This document shows positions 40,709-48,919 of a stretch of 64,000 nt of DNA, piece after piece (positions within the stretch are counted from its first letter, which is position 1; each line of letters begins with the position of its first letter). Origin of the DNA: Acidobacteriota bacterium (GTDB lineage: Bacteria > Acidobacteriota > Blastocatellia > Pyrinomonadales > Pyrinomonadaceae); assembly GCA_016703965.1 (NCBI GenBank), contig JADJBB010000002.1, forward strand, positions 1 through 64,000, written 5' to 3'. The notes under the pieces were generated by a model that searched no databases, was not told the DNA's origin, and saw nothing but the letters and a program-made list of their open reading frames with translations. The position numbers were made by a program, and so were the translations under genes.

Positions 40709-43345
40709 ATGGAACCCGAACGACTCGCTCAGGTTGAAGATATCTATCACGCGGTGCTCGAGGTGCCCGCCGATGAATGGCCGTCGTTTCTCTCGAGCTC
40801 ATGCGGCGGCGACCTCGAACTTCGCCTTGAAGTTGAATCCCTGCTTTCGTTTGCAAATAAACCACTCAGCCTGATCGACGATCCGCCGACCGACGTCGCC
40901 GCTGACCTAGTTAGGGAACAACTGCGACGAAACCTGGTCGGCAAGAGGGTCAAGCACTACAAGATACTGTCGCAGCTCGGTGCGGGCGGAATGGGTGATG
41001 TTTTTCTCGCATTGGATACGGCTCTTGAGCGCAAAGTTGCCATCAAGATCCTTACTGCTCAATTTGATCACGATGCTGACGGACTTCGGCGTTTTATTCG
41101 CGAAGCTAAAGCTGCCTCCGCACTCAATCATCCAAATATCATCACTGTCCACGAGGTAAGCAAGACAAGAAATACCCCGTTCATTGCCACCGAGTTCATC
41201 GACGGCATCACGCTTCGAAAGGCAATGGATGATGGCGAAATGACATTTGAGAAGCGTCTGGATCTGGTTTCCCAGGTCGCGTCGGCTCTCGTTGCAGCGC
41301 ATTCGGCGGGTATTTTTCACCGCGACATAAAGCCCGAGAACATAATGCTCCGCACGGATGGGTTGGTAAAGGTTCTCGACTTTGGCCTGGCAAAGATAGC
41401 GGGAGTGCCGTTAATCGCGTCAGACAATATTACGCACGCTGCTCCAACCGATCCGCTCCTGTCGGCAGCGGGACTAGTGATGGGAACCCTGGCATATATG
41501 TCGCCCGAACAGGCGGCAGGCGAACCGGTCGACGCCCGAAGCGATATCTGGAGTCTCGGCGTGGTGATGTTTGAGTTTTTTTACGAACGTAAGCCGTTCA
41601 AAGGCAATACGGCCGGTGAAATGCTCGCGTCGATGCAGGAAAAAGATCAGGAAACTTTCATTGGAACCCTGCCGGGTGGGTTGGAAAAAGTTATTTGCAG
41701 GGCGATGAGGAGAGATCCTGATGAACGCTATCAGGACGCTGCCGACATGCTCTCCGGTATCAAGGCGGTGAGAAAAATCTGGCCGGATGATAATTCCATT
41801 GGCAGCACCCGAAAAATCGACACCGCCGGAAAAGATGATACTGAAGGTCGTGCAGTTAGATCTTCTGCCGCAAGATGGTCTGGCCCAAGGGCTATTATGA
41901 TCGGGATCCTGTTTCTGGCGGCAGCGATCGCCTCAGTCACCGCATATTTTTATAATGGGAAAGATCCTGTACCGGTAAATACGGTCGCGGTCTTGCCATT
42001 TGATAACGCAACGGGCGATCTGGAATCGGAATATTTGTCCGACGCCCTTGCCGACTCACTGATTGACGAGCTCTCGAAACTGTCCGGCGTTAAGGTCATT
42101 GCCCGGGGCTCGTCATTTAGATTCAAAGGAACGGAGTTCGATTATCAAAAGATCGGTCGGGAGTTAAGCGTACGGGCTCTCCTGAACGGCCGCGTGACGA
42201 AACAGGACGACAAGCTGAATGTGAGAGCGGAACTCATTGATGTGACCGATAATTCGCAGATCTGGGGAGGGCAATTCGACGGCAGGCCGGCAGATCTAAT
42301 AAAGATCCAGGGTGAGATCCTACGTCAGATCGCCGCTAAACTTAATTTGGGGCTTACGGGAAGCGAGCAGCGGCGATTGGCCGAGCGCGATCAAGCAGAT
42401 CCAAGGGCTTACGAACTGCTGCAAAAAGGTCATTTCTATCGTGCAAAAAGCGGAGCGGAAAACTCGAAGAAAGCTATTGAGTTGTTTCTGCAGGCTCTTG
42501 TGATCGACAGCAATTATGGATCGGCGTATGCTTCGCTGGCAGGGTCGTATCTTTATCTTGGCCAAAATGGGTTTCAGGACCCGATCGAAATGACCCAGAA
42601 GGCTAGGGCAGCTGCGGAGAGAGCCATCGAATTAGATGACAACCTAGCCGAGGCTCACCTCGCAATGGCTGGAGTTTGCCGTTTGGATTGGGATTGGGTT
42701 GGGGCGGAACGCGAATACAAAAGAGCGATCGAGCTAAACCCGAATCTTGCGGCGGTCCACTTTGGCTACTCATTCTTCCTCACTACGCAGGCCCGGCATG
42801 ATGAGGCCGCGGCCGAGATGAGGCTTGGCCGCGAGCTTGATCCATTAAAGTCTACGATCAACTCGGATATTGCTTATGGGTTCTACTTTGCCCGCCAATA
42901 CGACCGGGCACTGGAGCAGTACAATATAAGCATCGAACTGGATCCGGCTAGCGGCGGCGGCCATTACGGCAGGGCATTGACATATTCAGCTCAAGGGCGC
43001 ATTAAAGAAGCTATCTCCGGTTACCGGGACATGCTGAGGATTGGCGGGGATCACGCGGGCGTCCGTTGTTATCTTGGCTCTGCCCTTGCCCGGGATGGAC
43101 AGCTTGGTGAAGCGAAAGCCATTCTTCGCGGGCTTGAAAACAATACGGCATATGTGTCGCCGCTTGAGCTTGCGATCTTGTATGTAGGTCTCGGCGAACG
43201 CAATAAAGCACTTGCTGCCCTTGAGCGGGCTTACGATGAGCATGATTCGCAGATCCAGTACTTGCTGGTCGAACCGAATTTCGACAGCCTCCGCTCCGAA
43301 CCGCGCTTTACCGCCCTGCTCAGTAAGGTCTCACTTCCGGTCTAA
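40709..43345 (+). CDS. Transmembrane Ser/Thr protein kinase with TolB-like and TPR domains
   Basis: 878 residues. Kinase domain ~84-365: GAGGMGDVFL (91-100), Lys113 in VAIKIL, HRDIKPEN (204-211), DFGLAK (224-229), and YMSPEQAAG in the activation segment. One membrane helix (~395-416, IMIGILFLAAAIASVTAYF). Periplasmic part: a FlgO/TolB-N-like domain (~425-545, VAVLPFDNATGDLESEYLSD) and a TPR superhelix (~560-870, including ELNPNLAAVHFGYSFFL). Autophosphorylation and phosphorylation of the neighbouring sigma factor are inferred. Length and order match the Acidobacteriota STK family. Confidence 0.95.
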   Translation: MEPERLAQVEDIYHAVLEVPADEWPSFLSSSCGGDLELRLEVESLLSFANKPLSLIDDPPTDVAADLVREQLRRNLVGKRVKHYKILSQLGAGGMGDVFLALDTALERKVAIKILTAQFDHDADGLRRFIREAKAASALNHPNIITVHEVSKTRNTPFIATEFIDGITLRKAMDDGEMTFEKRLDLVSQVASALVAAHSAGIFHRDIKPENIMLRTDGLVKVLDFGLAKIAGVPLIASDNITHAAPTDPLLSAAGLVMGTLAYMSPEQAAGEPVDARSDIWSLGVVMFEFFYERKPFKGNTAGEMLASMQEKDQETFIGTLPGGLEKVICRAMRRDPDERYQDAADMLSGIKAVRKIWPDDNSIGSTRKIDTAGKDDTEGRAVRSSAARWSGPRAIMIGILFLAAAIASVTAYFYNGKDPVPVNTVAVLPFDNATGDLESEYLSDALADSLIDELSKLSGVKVIARGSSFRFKGTEFDYQKIGRELSVRALLNGRVTKQDDKLNVRAELIDVTDNSQIWGGQFDGRPADLIKIQGEILRQIAAKLNLGLTGSEQRRLAERDQADPRAYELLQKGHFYRAKSGAENSKKAIELFLQALVIDSNYGSAYASLAGSYLYLGQNGFQDPIEMTQKARAAAERAIELDDNLAEAHLAMAGVCRLDWDWVGAEREYKRAIELNPNLAAVHFGYSFFLTTQARHDEAAAEMRLGRELDPLKSTINSDIAYGFYFARQYDRALEQYNISIELDPASGGGHYGRALTYSAQGRIKEAISGYRDMLRIGGDHAGVRCYLGSALARDGQLGEAKAILRGLENNTAYVSPLELAILYVGLGERNKALAALERAYDEHDSQIQYLLVEPNFDSLRSEPRFTALLSKVSLPV

Positions 43346-43356
43346 TATCGCCAGGC

Positions 43357-44196
43357 CTACTTCTTTCCAAGATCGACCGCCCGTTTATAAGCCGCATAAA
43401 CCGCCTTCGATAGTACCGTCCGGAGCGAGCCTTTTTCCATTTGGTAGATGGCTTCGGCTGAGGTGCCGCCGGGGGAGGTGACCATGTTGCGGAGTTCGGC
43501 GGGGTGTTTGTGGGATTCCATGGCAAATTTAACGGAGCCGAGCATCGTTTCCTGGACGAGTTCCTTGGCCATGTCGCGTGAGAATCCGAGGTGGACGCCC
43601 GCGTCGGTGAGGGCTTCCATGACCATGAAAATGTAGGTCGGGCCGGTGGCGGAGAGCGAGGTCGCCATGTCGATCATGTTCTCGGTCTCGACAAAAAGCT
43701 CTTTTCCGAGGGCCGAAAGCATCTCGGACACGTGGCTGCGCTCGGTCTCATCGACCGCACTGGTGCAGGTCCAGGCCGTAATCCCAGCACCGATCTGCGA
43801 AGGCGTGTTTGGCATTGCGCGGACGATCTTGGCAGTGCCGAGTTCGTCGGCAAGATGCTCGATCCGGGCTCCGGCGACGATCGAGAGGACGAGCTGGTCG
43901 AGATGCAGCACGCCGGTCAGGTCGCTCAGCACGCTTGCGAGCCGCTGCGGCTTGACGCAAATCACAACGGCCGAATTCTCTTTGCCGATGACCATTTTCG
44001 CGGCTTCGGCATTGCTCTCAAAAACTGCGATCCCGTGTTTTCCCGCCAGCTCTTTCCGGCGGCTCTCACGCGGGTGACTCGCCGCGATATTCTTGGGATC
44101 GACGAGGTCTTTTCGCAAGAGCCCCGCGAGCATCGATTCGCCCATCACACCACAGCCGATAAATGCTAAATGCAGATTCTTCAGATCGTTCGCCAT
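43357..44196 (-). CDS. proC: Pyrroline-5-carboxylate reductase
   Basis: 279 residues. Rossmann motif LAFIGCGVMGESMLAGLL, ADP-ribose loop, VIGKENSAVVICVKPQRLAS, the conserved VRAMPNTPSQIGAGITAW, and the C-terminal SLSATGPTYIFMVMEALTDA and TSPGGTSAEAIYQMEKG. Catalyses the last step of proline synthesis with NAD(P)H in the cytoplasm. It converges with the kinase gene, the two stops being only 11 nt apart, and is followed on its own strand by no obvious partner. Confidence 0.95.
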   Translation of the reverse strand: MANDLKNLHLAFIGCGVMGESMLAGLLRKDLVDPKNIAASHPRESRRKELAGKHGIAVFESNAEAAKMVIGKENSAVVICVKPQRLASVLSDLTGVLHLDQLVLSIVAGARIEHLADELGTAKIVRAMPNTPSQIGAGITAWTCTSAVDETERSHVSEMLSALGKELFVETENMIDMATSLSATGPTYIFMVMEALTDAGVHLGFSRDMAKELVQETMLGSVKFAMESHKHPAELRNMVTSPGGTSAEAIYQMEKGSLRTVLSKAVYAAYKRAVDLGKK

Positions 44197-44225
44197 AAGT
44201 ATTCAAATTCCTTGCTCCGACCGGA

Positions 44226-44432
44226 TCAGTTTGATTTACGATTGCCGAGAAAGAGCATTATGACAAAGTCCACGGCAACCACGAAAATCACGATAGCACC
44301 GGCCAATATCATTTCTAATCTCGCGAGTATCAGCCCTAGGCCGACCACCACGATGCCGCCAAGCGCGGCAACCGGACCATGTTTCTGTAAAGTGTCGTGA
44401 ATGAACTCCAATTCGATAAATATATTTCGCAT
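44226..44432 (-). CDS. Small two-helix membrane protein
   Basis: 68 residues with two hydrophobic segments: AALGGIVVVGLGLILARLEM and LAGAIVIFVVAVDFVIMLFL. The short N-terminus is amphipathic (IFIELEFIHDTLQKHG) and the C-terminus basic (GNRKSN). It is upstream of proC on the same strand by 29 nt, so a short operon is possible. Function unknown. Confidence 0.55.
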   Translation of the reverse strand: MRNIFIELEFIHDTLQKHGPVAALGGIVVVGLGLILARLEMILAGAIVIFVVAVDFVIMLFLGNRKSN

Positions 44433-44473
44433 ATTGGATCTTTCCGAGAACCGCTCTTGTTATATAGACGACT

Positions 44474-44551
44474 CTTTGCGAACTTTGAGCCTTTGCGTAA
44501 AATAACAGGAACATTTTATGAGTTTTACGCAAACTAGCTTAGAACGCAAAG
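44474..44551. repeat. Palindromic element with 11-bp perfect core
   Basis: TTTGCGTAAAA (44492-44502) and TTTTACGCAAA (44523-44533) are perfect inverted repeats, extended outward by imperfect CTTTGCG/CGCAAAG words (from 44474 to 44551). It lies in the divergent region before the GNAT gene, overlapping its 5' untranslated region. Confidence 0.6.
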
Positions 44552-44560
44552 GCAGCAAAA

Positions 44561-45046
44561 ATGATCGAGATCCGCAAAGCCGAGACCCACGACAAACCTG
44601 CGATATGGCAAATAATCAAAGCGGTGATCGCTGGCGGAGATACATACGTCTTCGCGCCTGACTCGCCTGAAGACGAGATGATGGCGTACTGGTTCACCCC
44701 GGACAAACACAATTATGTCGCAGTCGAAGGCGAGGAAGTGCTTGGCATTTATTGGCTCAGAGCAAACAATCCCGGCCTTGGTGCCCACGTTGGAAACGGT
44801 GCATACATGGTCTCGCCAGATGCGAAGGGTAAAGGGATCGGCAAACAAATGGCCGAACACTCGATTAAAGAGGCCCGCCGACTCGGATTCACCGCGATAC
44901 AATTCAATTTCGTCGTAAAAAGCAACACCGTCGCCGTAAATCTATGGAAGAGCGTCGGCTTCGAGATCATCGGCGAGATCCCGGATGCCATCAACCACTC
45001 AAAAAACGGCCTGACGAATGCATATATAATGTATCGAAGGTTATGA
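44561..45046 (+). CDS. GNAT-family N-acetyltransferase
   Basis: 161 residues. N-terminal strand IEIRKAETHDKPAIWQIIKA; acetyl-CoA binding motif A MVSPDAKGKGIGKQMAEHSI, with the Q/R-x-x-G-x-G/A pattern; then LGFTAIQFNFVVKSNTVAVN and NLWKSVGFEIIGEIPDA, the usual GNAT C-terminus. It would acetylate a small amine or a protein N-terminus; the substrate is unknown. A palindromic element lies just before the start. Confidence 0.9.
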   Translation: MIEIRKAETHDKPAIWQIIKAVIAGGDTYVFAPDSPEDEMMAYWFTPDKHNYVAVEGEEVLGIYWLRANNPGLGAHVGNGAYMVSPDAKGKGIGKQMAEHSIKEARRLGFTAIQFNFVVKSNTVAVNLWKSVGFEIIGEIPDAINHSKNGLTNAYIMYRRL

Positions 45047-45111
45047 CTGCAGAATCATTTATTCGGACGATTTCTGTATTTTTGCAGCTAAAACTGATAT
45101 TTTTGTGAGAT

Positions 45112-45318
45112 ATGGACACGATGACAGTTAAAGAGATAGAAAATGCAGTCGAGAAATTGCCGCATAGTGACTTGGTTGAATTTGAAGTTTGGTTCGAGGA
45201 GCATCGGTCTCGGTTATGGGACGATCAGATCGAGAGTGATTCACAGGCGGGGAGATTTGAATCTCTAATCAGTCAAGCAAGAGCCGAGAGCGATGCAGGA
45301 CGGACACGTCCCTTGTGA
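45112..45318 (+). CDS. Putative antitoxin (addiction-module component)
   Basis: 68 residues beginning TMTVKEIENAVEKLPHSDLV, EFEVWFEEHRSRLWDDQIES. The short helical, acidic protein fits addiction-module antitoxins of type II systems. Its stop (TGA 45316-45318) overlaps the GTG of the toxin gene by 4 nt, the classic antitoxin-first arrangement. It would neutralise the toxin and autorepress the operon. Confidence 0.7.
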   Translation: MDTMTVKEIENAVEKLPHSDLVEFEVWFEEHRSRLWDDQIESDSQAGRFESLISQARAESDAGRTRPL

Positions 45319-45569
45319 AACATCGAACTACGCCGCAATTTTGGAAGCTCTATGAAAAACTGCCAACCCACATTCAGAAGCTGGCGGATAAGAATTTTTT
45401 GCTACTCAAAACAGATCCGCACCATCCATCCTTAAATTTCAAAAAGATTGATGACATGTGGTCAGCCCGCGTCGGAGTTCACTATCGGGCTCTGGCGGTT
45501 GAATATAATGGAGCTACCTTGTGGTTTTGGATTGGGTCACATGCGGATTACGACAAGCTGATGCCATAA
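45315..45569 (+). CDS. RelE/ParE-superfamily toxin
   Basis: 84 residues from a GTG. TTPQFWKLYEKLPTHIQKLA, then LLKTDPHHPSLNFKKIDDMW, SARVGVHYRALAVEYNG and a C-terminal FWIGSHADYDKL. This is the RelE/HigB-type fold: the helix, the PxHPSLxFKKI element, R-x-G-x-x-YR and the final H-x-x-YDK. Likely a ribosome-dependent mRNA interferase or a gyrase poison. The 4-nt overlap with the antitoxin gene suggests one transcript. Confidence 0.85.
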   Translation: MKHRTTPQFWKLYEKLPTHIQKLADKNFLLLKTDPHHPSLNFKKIDDMWSARVGVHYRALAVEYNGATLWFWIGSHADYDKLMP

Positions 45570-45584
45570 GGCACATAATTTTTC

Positions 45585-46787
45585 ATGATCATTGACGAAC
45601 AAATAGAATTCCTAAAAAAAGGCACCGTTGACGTTATTCGCGAGGAAGACCTCCGCAAAAAGCTCGAGCGTGCCGAGAAGACCGGAAAGCCGCTTCGGGT
45701 AAAGCTTGGGCTTGACCCGACCGCGCCGGATATCCACGTCGGACACACGGTTGTCATTCGCAAATTGAAGGCGTTTCAGGACCTGGGGCATACGGTTATC
45801 TTTTTGATCGGTGATTTTACGGGGATGATCGGCGACCCTTCGGGCAAGAACGTCACGCGACCGCCGCTTTCGCGGGAAGAAATAAATGTGAACGCCGAAA
45901 CCTACAAACGGCAGATGTTCAAACTGCTCGATCCGGAGAAGACGGAACTGCGGTTTAACGGCGAGTGGATGGATAAATTTAACGCGGCTGATTTCATTAA
46001 GCTCTGCGCCAAAACCACCGTCAAACAGATCCTCGAACGCGACGATTTTACCAAGCGGATGAACGAGGAAAAGCCCATCTCGCTTCACGAACTGCTGTAT
46101 CCGCTGGTCCAGGGTTACGATAGCGTTGCTCTGAATGCGGATGTCGAACTAGGCGGAACCGATCAGAAATTCAACCTCCTGATGGGGCGCAACCTGCAGC
46201 GTGAATACGCTCAGGAACCGCAGGTCATCATTACCACGCCGCTGCTCGAAGGCCTCGATGGCGTCAACAAAATGTCAAAATCGCTCGGCAACTACATCGG
46301 CATCGACGAACCCGCGGGCGAGATGTTTGGCAAGGTAATGTCGATCACCGACGACCTGATGTGGCGATATTTCGAGCTGCTGACGGATCTGTCGCCGTCT
46401 GAAATTTCGAATCTGAGATCTGAAATCGCGGAAGGTAAAAATCCTCGTGACGTTAAAGTGAATCTCGCTAAGTTGATCATAGCTGATTTTCATTCTCAAG
46501 CAGCGGCTGACGCGGCTGAGGAAGAATTCGTCAAACGTTTTGTTCAAAAAGAAGTTCCCGACGAGATCGAGGAAAAGACCGTAGCTGCCGGAACATACGC
46601 CCTCGCGGCACTCATCGCCGATACCGGCCTCGCCGCGTCAAAAGGCGAAGCCCGACGCCTGATCGAACAGGGCGGCGTCAAGGTCAACGGCGAAAAAGCG
46701 TCCGCAGCGAACGCCGAGATAGCTATTGATGCCGATGGAGTTTTACTTCAAGTTGGGAAGCGGAAGTTTTTAAAAGTGATCGCGTAG
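45585..46787 (+). CDS. tyrS: Tyrosine--tRNA ligase
   Basis: 400 residues. Class I signatures: KLGLDPTAPDIHVGHTVVIR with the HVGH version of HIGH, and NKMSKSLGNYIG (KMSKS). The C-terminal S4 domain is at ~337-400 (AALIADTGLAASKGEARRLI, EQGGVKVNGEKAS). It charges tRNA-Tyr. The length and HVGH variant fit the TyrRS group found in many Gram-negative bacteria. A palindromic element begins 3 nt after the stop. Confidence 0.97.
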   Translation: MIIDEQIEFLKKGTVDVIREEDLRKKLERAEKTGKPLRVKLGLDPTAPDIHVGHTVVIRKLKAFQDLGHTVIFLIGDFTGMIGDPSGKNVTRPPLSREEINVNAETYKRQMFKLLDPEKTELRFNGEWMDKFNAADFIKLCAKTTVKQILERDDFTKRMNEEKPISLHELLYPLVQGYDSVALNADVELGGTDQKFNLLMGRNLQREYAQEPQVIITTPLLEGLDGVNKMSKSLGNYIGIDEPAGEMFGKVMSITDDLMWRYFELLTDLSPSEISNLRSEIAEGKNPRDVKVNLAKLIIADFHSQAAADAAEEEFVKRFVQKEVPDEIEEKTVAAGTYALAALIADTGLAASKGEARRLIEQGGVKVNGEKASAANAEIAIDADGVLLQVGKRKFLKVIA

Positions 46788-46789
46788 CG

Positions 46790-46930
46790 GACTGGAGCGG
46801 CAATCATCCCTGCTTGCCAGCGGTCGAAGGCCGCTTATGCTCTGAGTTTTAAGTCGATTGGAGTAATGTTCGAGGGCCTAACACGGCGGAAGCCGCCGTG
46901 TGGCAAGCAGGGATGCTTGCCGCTCCAGTC
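46790..46930. repeat. Composite palindromic element, copy A (30-bp arms)
   Basis: Arms 46790-46819 and 46901-46930 are reverse complements at 29 of 30 positions. Inside are a hairpin AGCGG/CCGCT near 46819-46834 and a perfect CACGGCGG/CCGCCGTG stem at 46882-46900. Copy B lies at 53369-53518 with the same arms and different inner hairpins. Its right arm contributes the false upstream start of the next gene. Confidence 0.8.
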
Positions 46931-46980
46931 GAAAACCGTTGTATTCTCCTGCCCGAGGGGCTATACTCAGTAATCCAACG

Positions 46981-47841
46981 ATGAGAGAAACTGCAACAAA
47001 GCGGGTAAAGCTGTCTGAACGGATCAGTGCGTACGTTGCATCTGAGGAGCCGATACGGAAGCTTGCTGGGAACTGGTCGAAGACCGCGCGAACCGCCCTT
47101 AATGAGGCGAACAGCCTTTCGCTCGAGCGGGTTGAAATTCGTCTGAAGCGTCTGCCGAAACAGCTCGACGGGTTTAAGATCATTCATCTCTCTGACATTC
47201 ACCACAGTCCTTTTACCGGCATCGAGCACATCCGGCGCGTTGTAAAGGTCGCTAATCGGCTCCGGCCTGACATTTTTCTCCTGACGGGCGATTATGTCTC
47301 GCACGAGCGTGAATATATCGCTCCGGTGGCGGCTGAGCTCGCTAAACTAAAGGCAAAATTTGGCGTTCACGCGTGTCTTGGCAACCACGATCACTGGACC
47401 GACGCCGACCTCGTCACGCATCTTTTCCGGGGCGAAGGCATTAATATGCTGGTCAATGAAGGTTTCCGGTTCGAGGCTCGCGGGGCATCGTTCTGGCTGG
47501 CTGGGGTTGACGATTACATGGTCGGCAGAACCGACGTTCCGGCGGCGCTCAAAGGTTCGTTCCCTGACGAAATGAAACTCCTGCTTGCGCACAATCCGAT
47601 CATCTTTCGCGAAGCCGCCCGTTACGGCGTCGATCTCACGCTCAGCGGCCACACGCATGGCGGCCAGATCAAATTTCGCGATGACCAAAAACGCCTTTTG
47701 CGTCCGCGCAAGCTGCGAGCCGGCCTTTACGAACGCCGACGCTCGCAGGTTTACGTCACACGCGGCATCGGCACCGTTGTCGTTCCAATGCGATACCAAT
47801 GCCCGCCCGAGATCTCGTTATTGGAGCTGAAATGCTTTTAA
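46981..47841 (+). CDS. Metallophosphoesterase (YkuE/calcineurin-like)
   Basis: 286 residues from the ATG at 46981. A frame from 46900 would begin ASRDACRSSRKPLYSP, but those codons come from the palindromic element. Motifs: FKIIHLSDIHHSPF (D-x-H), LLTGDYVSHE (GD), HACLGNHDHW (GNHD), LLAHNPIIF (H) and LSGHTHGGQIKF (GHTH), i.e. the complete di-metal site. A basic N-terminal region precedes it. The YkuE/YaeI group acts on membrane phospholipid phosphates such as UDP-diacylglucosamine or cell-wall lipid; here the substrate is unknown. Confidence 0.92.
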   Translation: MRETATKRVKLSERISAYVASEEPIRKLAGNWSKTARTALNEANSLSLERVEIRLKRLPKQLDGFKIIHLSDIHHSPFTGIEHIRRVVKVANRLRPDIFLLTGDYVSHEREYIAPVAAELAKLKAKFGVHACLGNHDHWTDADLVTHLFRGEGINMLVNEGFRFEARGASFWLAGVDDYMVGRTDVPAALKGSFPDEMKLLLAHNPIIFREAARYGVDLTLSGHTHGGQIKFRDDQKRLLRPRKLRAGLYERRRSQVYVTRGIGTVVVPMRYQCPPEISLLELKCF

Positions 47842-47856
47842 GTGCGGAGTGCGGAG

Positions 47857-48308
47857 TGCGGAATGCGGAGTGCGGAATTTGTTTTGGGTTAAATGAAGGA
47901 CTTACTGACGATTTGGTATGGATAAAAATGACAATTTAAAGGACAGGACAAAAAAGTTTGCTTTGCGTGTAATCAAACTTGTGGAGAGTCTACCCAAAAC
48001 TGTTACGGGGAAGACAATTGGGAATCAGCTCATACGTTCGGGAACATCCGTCGCTGCAAATTATCGGGCAGCTTGCAGGGCTCGATCAACGGCGGAGTTC
48101 ATCTCAAAGCTTGGAATTGTCGAAGAAGAAACCGATGAATCAGCTTTTTGGATTGAAATGTTAGTTGACTCAGAAACTCTCAAGGCCGAATTGGTCGCGA
48201 ATCTGCTCGACGAGGCCAACCAACTGACTGCAATATGGGTTTCTTCAATAAATACTGCCCGAGGTAAAAAGCGATCTTGATTCCGAACTCCGCACTCCGC
48301 ATTCCGCA
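47857..48308. mobile_element. Four-helix-bundle gene bracketed by perfect 20-bp inverted repeats
   Basis: TGCGGAATGCGGAGTGCGGA (47857-47876) has its exact reverse complement at 48289-48308; the left side extends into further tandem GTGCGGA words from 47842. Only the gene 47918-48280 lies inside. This suggests a cassette or an insertion into a pre-existing repeat. There is no transposase. Confidence 0.4.
47918..48280 (+). CDS. Four helix bundle protein (23S rRNA-intervening-sequence/S23 family)
   Basis: 120 residues. LKDRTKKFALRVIKLVESLP, IGNQLIRSGTSVAANYRAAC, RARSTAEFISKLGIVEEETD, ESAFWIEMLVDSETL and a C-terminal helix DEANQLTAIWVSSINTARG. These are the landmarks of the family found in rRNA intervening sequences and as relatives of DGR Avd proteins. 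The pentameric barrel is thought to bind nucleic acid. It is isolated here, 62 nt from the left repeat and 29 nt before the next gene, so it was probably carried in as a cassette. Confidence 0.92.
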   Translation: MDKNDNLKDRTKKFALRVIKLVESLPKTVTGKTIGNQLIRSGTSVAANYRAACRARSTAEFISKLGIVEEETDESAFWIEMLVDSETLKAELVANLLDEANQLTAIWVSSINTARGKKRS

Positions 48309-48313
48309 ATAAA

Positions 48314-48919
48314 ATGGCCTCGAATATTTCCACACAAGTCCTTACTGTTGCGAACATGCTGACCTTTCTGCGGATCGGCCTGATTCCCGTGTTTGCGATC
48401 CTACTCGTTTATCATCGCGAAGGCTGGGCGCTTATCGTTTTCACGATCGCCGGCGTTTCTGACGGCATCGATGGCTTTATCGCGCGGCGGATGAAGCAGG
48501 AATCGGAGCTCGGGACGATCATTGATCCCATCGCCGACAAACTGCTGATGACGACCGCTTTTGTGATGCTGACGCTATCGAGCGTGGTCGGCAACGAGCG
48601 GCATTTGCCAATACCGTTTTGGGTCACGGCGTGCGTCATCGGGCGCGATATCGGCATCATTACCATCGCCGGCACGATAAATGTCATGACCGGCTTTCGC
48701 GGATTCAAACCCTCGTGGCTCGGCAAGGCGAGTACCTTTGTTCAGGTACTCGGCGTCATCCTGATCATGATCGCCGCGGTGTTTCCACAGCTTCGCGGCT
48801 TTTATCTGCCGACGGTTTACACGACCGTTGCCTTTTTCGCGGTTGTTTCCGGCATTCACTACATCTTCCAGGTCGCTCGACTGAGGCGCGAAGAGGAAGC
48901 CGCCAAGGCCGCCGACTAG
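48314..48919 (+). CDS. pgsA: CDP-alcohol phosphatidyltransferase (PgsA-like)
   Basis: 201 residues with several membrane helices (PVFAILLVYHREGWALIVFT, TACVIGRDIGIITIAGTINV). The CDP-OH-P signature is complete: DGIDGFIARRMKQESELGTI, then IDPIADKLL, with DG-x2-AR and the Asp pair that bind Mg-CDP. It would make phosphatidylglycerophosphate from CDP-diacylglycerol, or a related lipid. Its start is 5 nt after the right repeat of the four-helix cassette; its stop overlaps the convergent gene's stop by 4 nt. Confidence 0.88.
   Translation: MASNISTQVLTVANMLTFLRIGLIPVFAILLVYHREGWALIVFTIAGVSDGIDGFIARRMKQESELGTIIDPIADKLLMTTAFVMLTLSSVVGNERHLPIPFWVTACVIGRDIGIITIAGTINVMTGFRGFKPSWLGKASTFVQVLGVILIMIAAVFPQLRGFYLPTVYTTVAFFAVVSGIHYIFQVARLRREEEAAKAAD

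Noticed and set aside
46900..46980. Upstream start for the metallophosphoesterase
   Set aside because: These codons are the right arm of palindromic element A; the protein motif pattern fits the ATG at 46981.
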